Source: Clostridia bacterium (GTDB taxonomy: Bacteria; Bacillota; Clostridia; Lachnospirales; Lachnospiraceae). Taken from it: a DNA stretch of 64,000 nt. The notes under the pieces are model-generated. The model made no database searches. It was not told the DNA's origin and saw only the letters and a program-made list of their open reading frames with translations. The stretch covers positions 24,122 to 88,121 of the forward strand of contig CAJTEN010000022.1 in NCBI GenBank assembly GCA_910575245.1, given 5' to 3'. Positions within the stretch are counted from its first letter, which is position 1. Each line of letters begins with the position of its first letter. The translations under genes were made by a program, and so were the position numbers. Below are positions 62,272 through 64,000 of this stretch, one piece after another.

Positions 62272-62727
62272 ATGTCAGTACATTCAGCAATGAATTCAAA
62301 CAGAAGATATACGGTTACATTTAAAAACAAGGAGCATGAGGAATTTTATATGAACTGCTTACAGAGGTGTAAACGTCAGGACGTATACCATAAAGCATTG
62401 ATTTACTGTCTTGGGATCAGTTGCGATACCAGACAGAATGTGGAGAGAATTTATGATTTTAGCAAAGATTCCGTAAAGACAGAATGCCTTGGGGAAGGCT
62501 GGATCACCAGCGGCAGTGCAAGGATAGTCAGGATGGCGTTCAACCTTTTCTGCAACGGTACACCCAGCGCATATGACCTTGAAGGGGAAGAGAAAGTAAG
62601 GGAATGCCAACGTTACACGGTGGAGGACTTGTTCTGCTGTGAGTATGCAGTATATTTTTTGGAAGCAATTAAGGTACGCTATCCGGAATACTGCTTTCCG
62701 GTAGATTTATCAGCATTTGGAATGTGA
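62272..62727 (+). CDS. DUF6075-like protein of mobile elements
   Basis: The 151-residue protein has the run EEFYMNCLQRCKRQDVYHKALIYCLG and the segment VERIYDFSKDSVKTECLGEGW (read in parts), then ARIVRMAFNLFCNGTPS and VEDLFCCEYAVYFLEAIKVRYPEY. I recognise this as close to DUF6075 proteins common in integrative conjugative elements of Firmicutes. Function unknown. I start it at 62272 behind GAGGAGG. Together with the next three genes it suggests the edge of an integrated element. Confidence 0.7.
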   Translation: MSVHSAMNSNRRYTVTFKNKEHEEFYMNCLQRCKRQDVYHKALIYCLGISCDTRQNVERIYDFSKDSVKTECLGEGWITSGSARIVRMAFNLFCNGTPSAYDLEGEEKVRECQRYTVEDLFCCEYAVYFLEAIKVRYPEYCFPVDLSAFGM

Positions 62728-62764
62728 AGCCAGACAAATACCATACACAGGGAGGACATTTTAC

Positions 62765-63016
62765 ATGGAGAGAAGAAAATTAAAAATTTACAGTGGGAGC
62801 GGGAAACATTATACGCATTATCCACAGATCATCATACAGGGGAAATGGTTGAGATCGTTGGGATATTTCATAGGTGACAAAGTGACTGTCACACAGGATG
62901 GCAACAGGCTTATTATAGAGAAATATGAAGACGGACATGGTGCGGATGAGGAAGCAGCCATGGTGGCAGAATCTTGTTATTATGAAGCACCAGTAAGGAG
63001 GGTGTCATGGTTTTAA
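62765..63016 (+). CDS. SymE-like small protein
   Basis: The 83-residue protein has a short beta-barrel-like core, YPQIIIQGKWLRSLGYFIGDKVTVTQDGNRLIIEKY (read in segments), similar in pattern to SymE and AbrB-type folds. SymE of E. coli is an SOS-induced RNA-cleaving toxin controlled by an antisense RNA. Whether this one is toxic is unknown. I start it at 62765 behind GGGAGG. Its 3' end overlaps the following gene by 10 bp. Confidence 0.6.
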   Translation: MERRKLKIYSGSGKHYTHYPQIIIQGKWLRSLGYFIGDKVTVTQDGNRLIIEKYEDGHGADEEAAMVAESCYYEAPVRRVSWF

Positions 63017-63441
63017 ATATGGTATTGGCAAGTGTGGCAGGGATGAAGGAACAGATTGATGATATGTTAAAATGTTCTACTTATGATGAACATGCAGACC
63101 TCAGAGGGCTGCATGTTGACAAAAAGGATAGTGACCAGCTCTTCCAGCTAAGGGAACTGAAGGCAATTATGAGGAAACTGGCAGATATTGCCGGAAGCAT
63201 TGAGTATCTTTTACGTCCGGTTTTGGAGACCGGCACTTTACACAAGGATGAAAGTGGGGAATACAGGACGGAAAAGGGATACTGCTACCGCAGCGGGAGC
63301 CTGATTGAAGTTTTATTGCAGGACGATTTACATGAAGTTCCCTGTTGGATACAGACGAAGGTAGAGCATGACGGGGAAGACTATTACCTTGTTGGATATG
63401 ATGATATCTCTATGGAAGGTCTGAATGTCCGCGTGAGATAG
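63007..63441 (+). CDS. DUF5348-like protein
   Basis: The 144-residue protein has an N-terminal helical half with KDSDQLFQLRELKAIMRKLADIAGSIEYL (in parts) and a C-terminal beta half, YCYRSGSLIEVLLQDD and WIQTKVEHDGEDYYLVGYDD. The second half matches DUF5348, widespread in conjugative elements. Function unknown. It overlaps the SymE-like gene and precedes parA by about 20 bp. Confidence 0.65.
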   Translation: MVLNMVLASVAGMKEQIDDMLKCSTYDEHADLRGLHVDKKDSDQLFQLRELKAIMRKLADIAGSIEYLLRPVLETGTLHKDESGEYRTEKGYCYRSGSLIEVLLQDDLHEVPCWIQTKVEHDGEDYYLVGYDDISMEGLNVRVR

Positions 63442-63460
63442 AAAATAGAAGCGAAGGAGA

Positions 63461-63880
63461 GTGGAATATATGGAGAATACAGGAAGAAAATGTAAGGTGG
63501 TCGCCATGGCAAACCAGAAAGGCGGGGTGTCAAAGACCACGACTACGGTAAATTTAGGGATCGGGCTTGCGAGAGCAGGCAAAAAGGTCCTGCTGATTGA
63601 TGACGATGCACAGGGCAGTCTCACCGCAAGCATGGGAATCAGGGAGCCGGACAAGCTGGAAGAAACGCTTGCTGCAGTTGTAGCCTCTGTTATGGAAGGA
63701 CAGGAAGTGGAAGCTGGTTTCGGTATCCTTACCCATGAGGAAGGGGTGCAGTTCCTTCCGGCAAACATTGACCTTGCGGCGGTTGAGGTATCGCTGATCA
63801 GTGCCATGAGCAGGGAATATATGCTGAAAGAGTACATAGAGACGGTGGCACCGTATTATGACTATATTATCATAGATTGT
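63461..63880 (+). pseudogene. ParA-family ATPase, interrupted
   Basis: The protein begins like ParA partition ATPases: VVAMANQKGGVSKTTTTVNLG (deviant Walker A in two parts), VLLIDDDAQGSLTASMG, and near its end YYDYIIIDC, where the Walker B region leads into the rest of the domain. Just after that Cys codon (63878-63880) the frame enters a palindrome and stops after three more codons. The remaining about half of ParA is absent, so the gene has been cut by an insertion at 63881. ParA proteins segregate plasmids and some integrative elements. Confidence 0.8.
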
Positions 63881-64000
63881 TTATGTGGATAACCACATAA
63901 TTTCTAAGGAAAGAACCGAAGGTGGGTTAAATAAGAGGACAATCTTTATGTCCTCTTATTTAACCCACTTTTGGTTTTTCCGAATTGAACAAAGTCGCGT
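63881..64000. mobile_element. Left end of an unidentified insertion within parA
   Basis: The inserted DNA begins with a perfect palindrome, TTATGTGG-ATAA-CCACATAA (63881-63900). A longer hairpin follows: GTGGGTTAAATAAG... (63922-63941) pairs perfectly over 20 bp with 63949-63968. Subterminal hairpins are typical of IS200/IS605-type ends, but no transposase gene is inside the window. The element runs off the right edge. Confidence 0.55.

Overview
The window looks like a chromosomal segment of a motile, spore-forming Firmicute, most likely a Lachnospiraceae (Clostridium cluster XIVa-type) bacterium. The reasons are a small acid-soluble spore protein, a spore photoproduct lyase-like enzyme, a Csp-like subtilase, a flagellin behind a SigD-type promoter, AGGAGG ribosome binding sites throughout, moderate GC content, and the order tig-clpP-clpX-lon-engB-(ytvI-like).

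Layout. 1-800: IS66 transposase remnant and decayed coding sequence. 880-8000: malQ, a CYTH protein, a DJ-1/PfpI protein, a spore protein gene with a long structured leader, and a two-gene operon pairing an extracellular binding lipoprotein with a chemoreceptor. 8089-12029: a CE2-like esterase, then an NMT1/SsuA-like binding lipoprotein and a single polypeptide that fuses ABC permease and ATPase. 12184-13329: flagellin. 13668-21635: protein quality-control block. 21706-24809: VanH-like dehydrogenase, VanZ-like and HdeD-like membrane proteins, and an unrecognised protein. 24946-32452: small regulators and their targets (XRE + DUF3796-like protein, MarR + MATE, MarR + flavin-binding protein), a HAD phosphatase and a CPBP protease. 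32708-33661: Rpn-type nuclease. 34057-40129: gltBD. 40486-45183: methyltransferase, cyclophilin lipoprotein, WYL regulator, Nei/Fpg glycosylase and a HEPN/MNT pair. 46605-52763: an accessory module in which a BlaI/BlaR1 pair and a tiny secreted peptide are divergent from an ABC operon, with a frameshifted ABC exporter at its far end. 52981-61943: MFS transporter, L,D-transpeptidase, a coiled-coil repeat protein, a nucleosidase / SPL-like / SDR operon and the subtilase. 62272-64000: mobile-element cargo (DUF6075-like, SymE-like, DUF5348-like, ParA), with parA cut by a second insertion that starts in a palindrome.

Dispersed repeats are the most distinctive structural feature. Two 187-bp palindromic elements (24005-24191 and 26453-26639, about 94% identical) are each flanked by a 10-bp direct repeat, and the window also holds a matching unoccupied target (54592-54621). 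Other repeats are a 164-bp inverted-repeat element (3176-3339), a 53-bp terminator-like repeat present twice in opposite orientation (2416-2468 and 45188-45240), and a 31-bp repeat upstream of both lon and gltB.

The strongest candidates for undescribed biology are the BlaI/BlaR1-peptide-ABC module, the structured leader of the spore protein gene, the gltB promoter that fires straight into a terminator, and the 187-bp elements. All functional statements rest on reading the sequence and on family knowledge; no database search was run.
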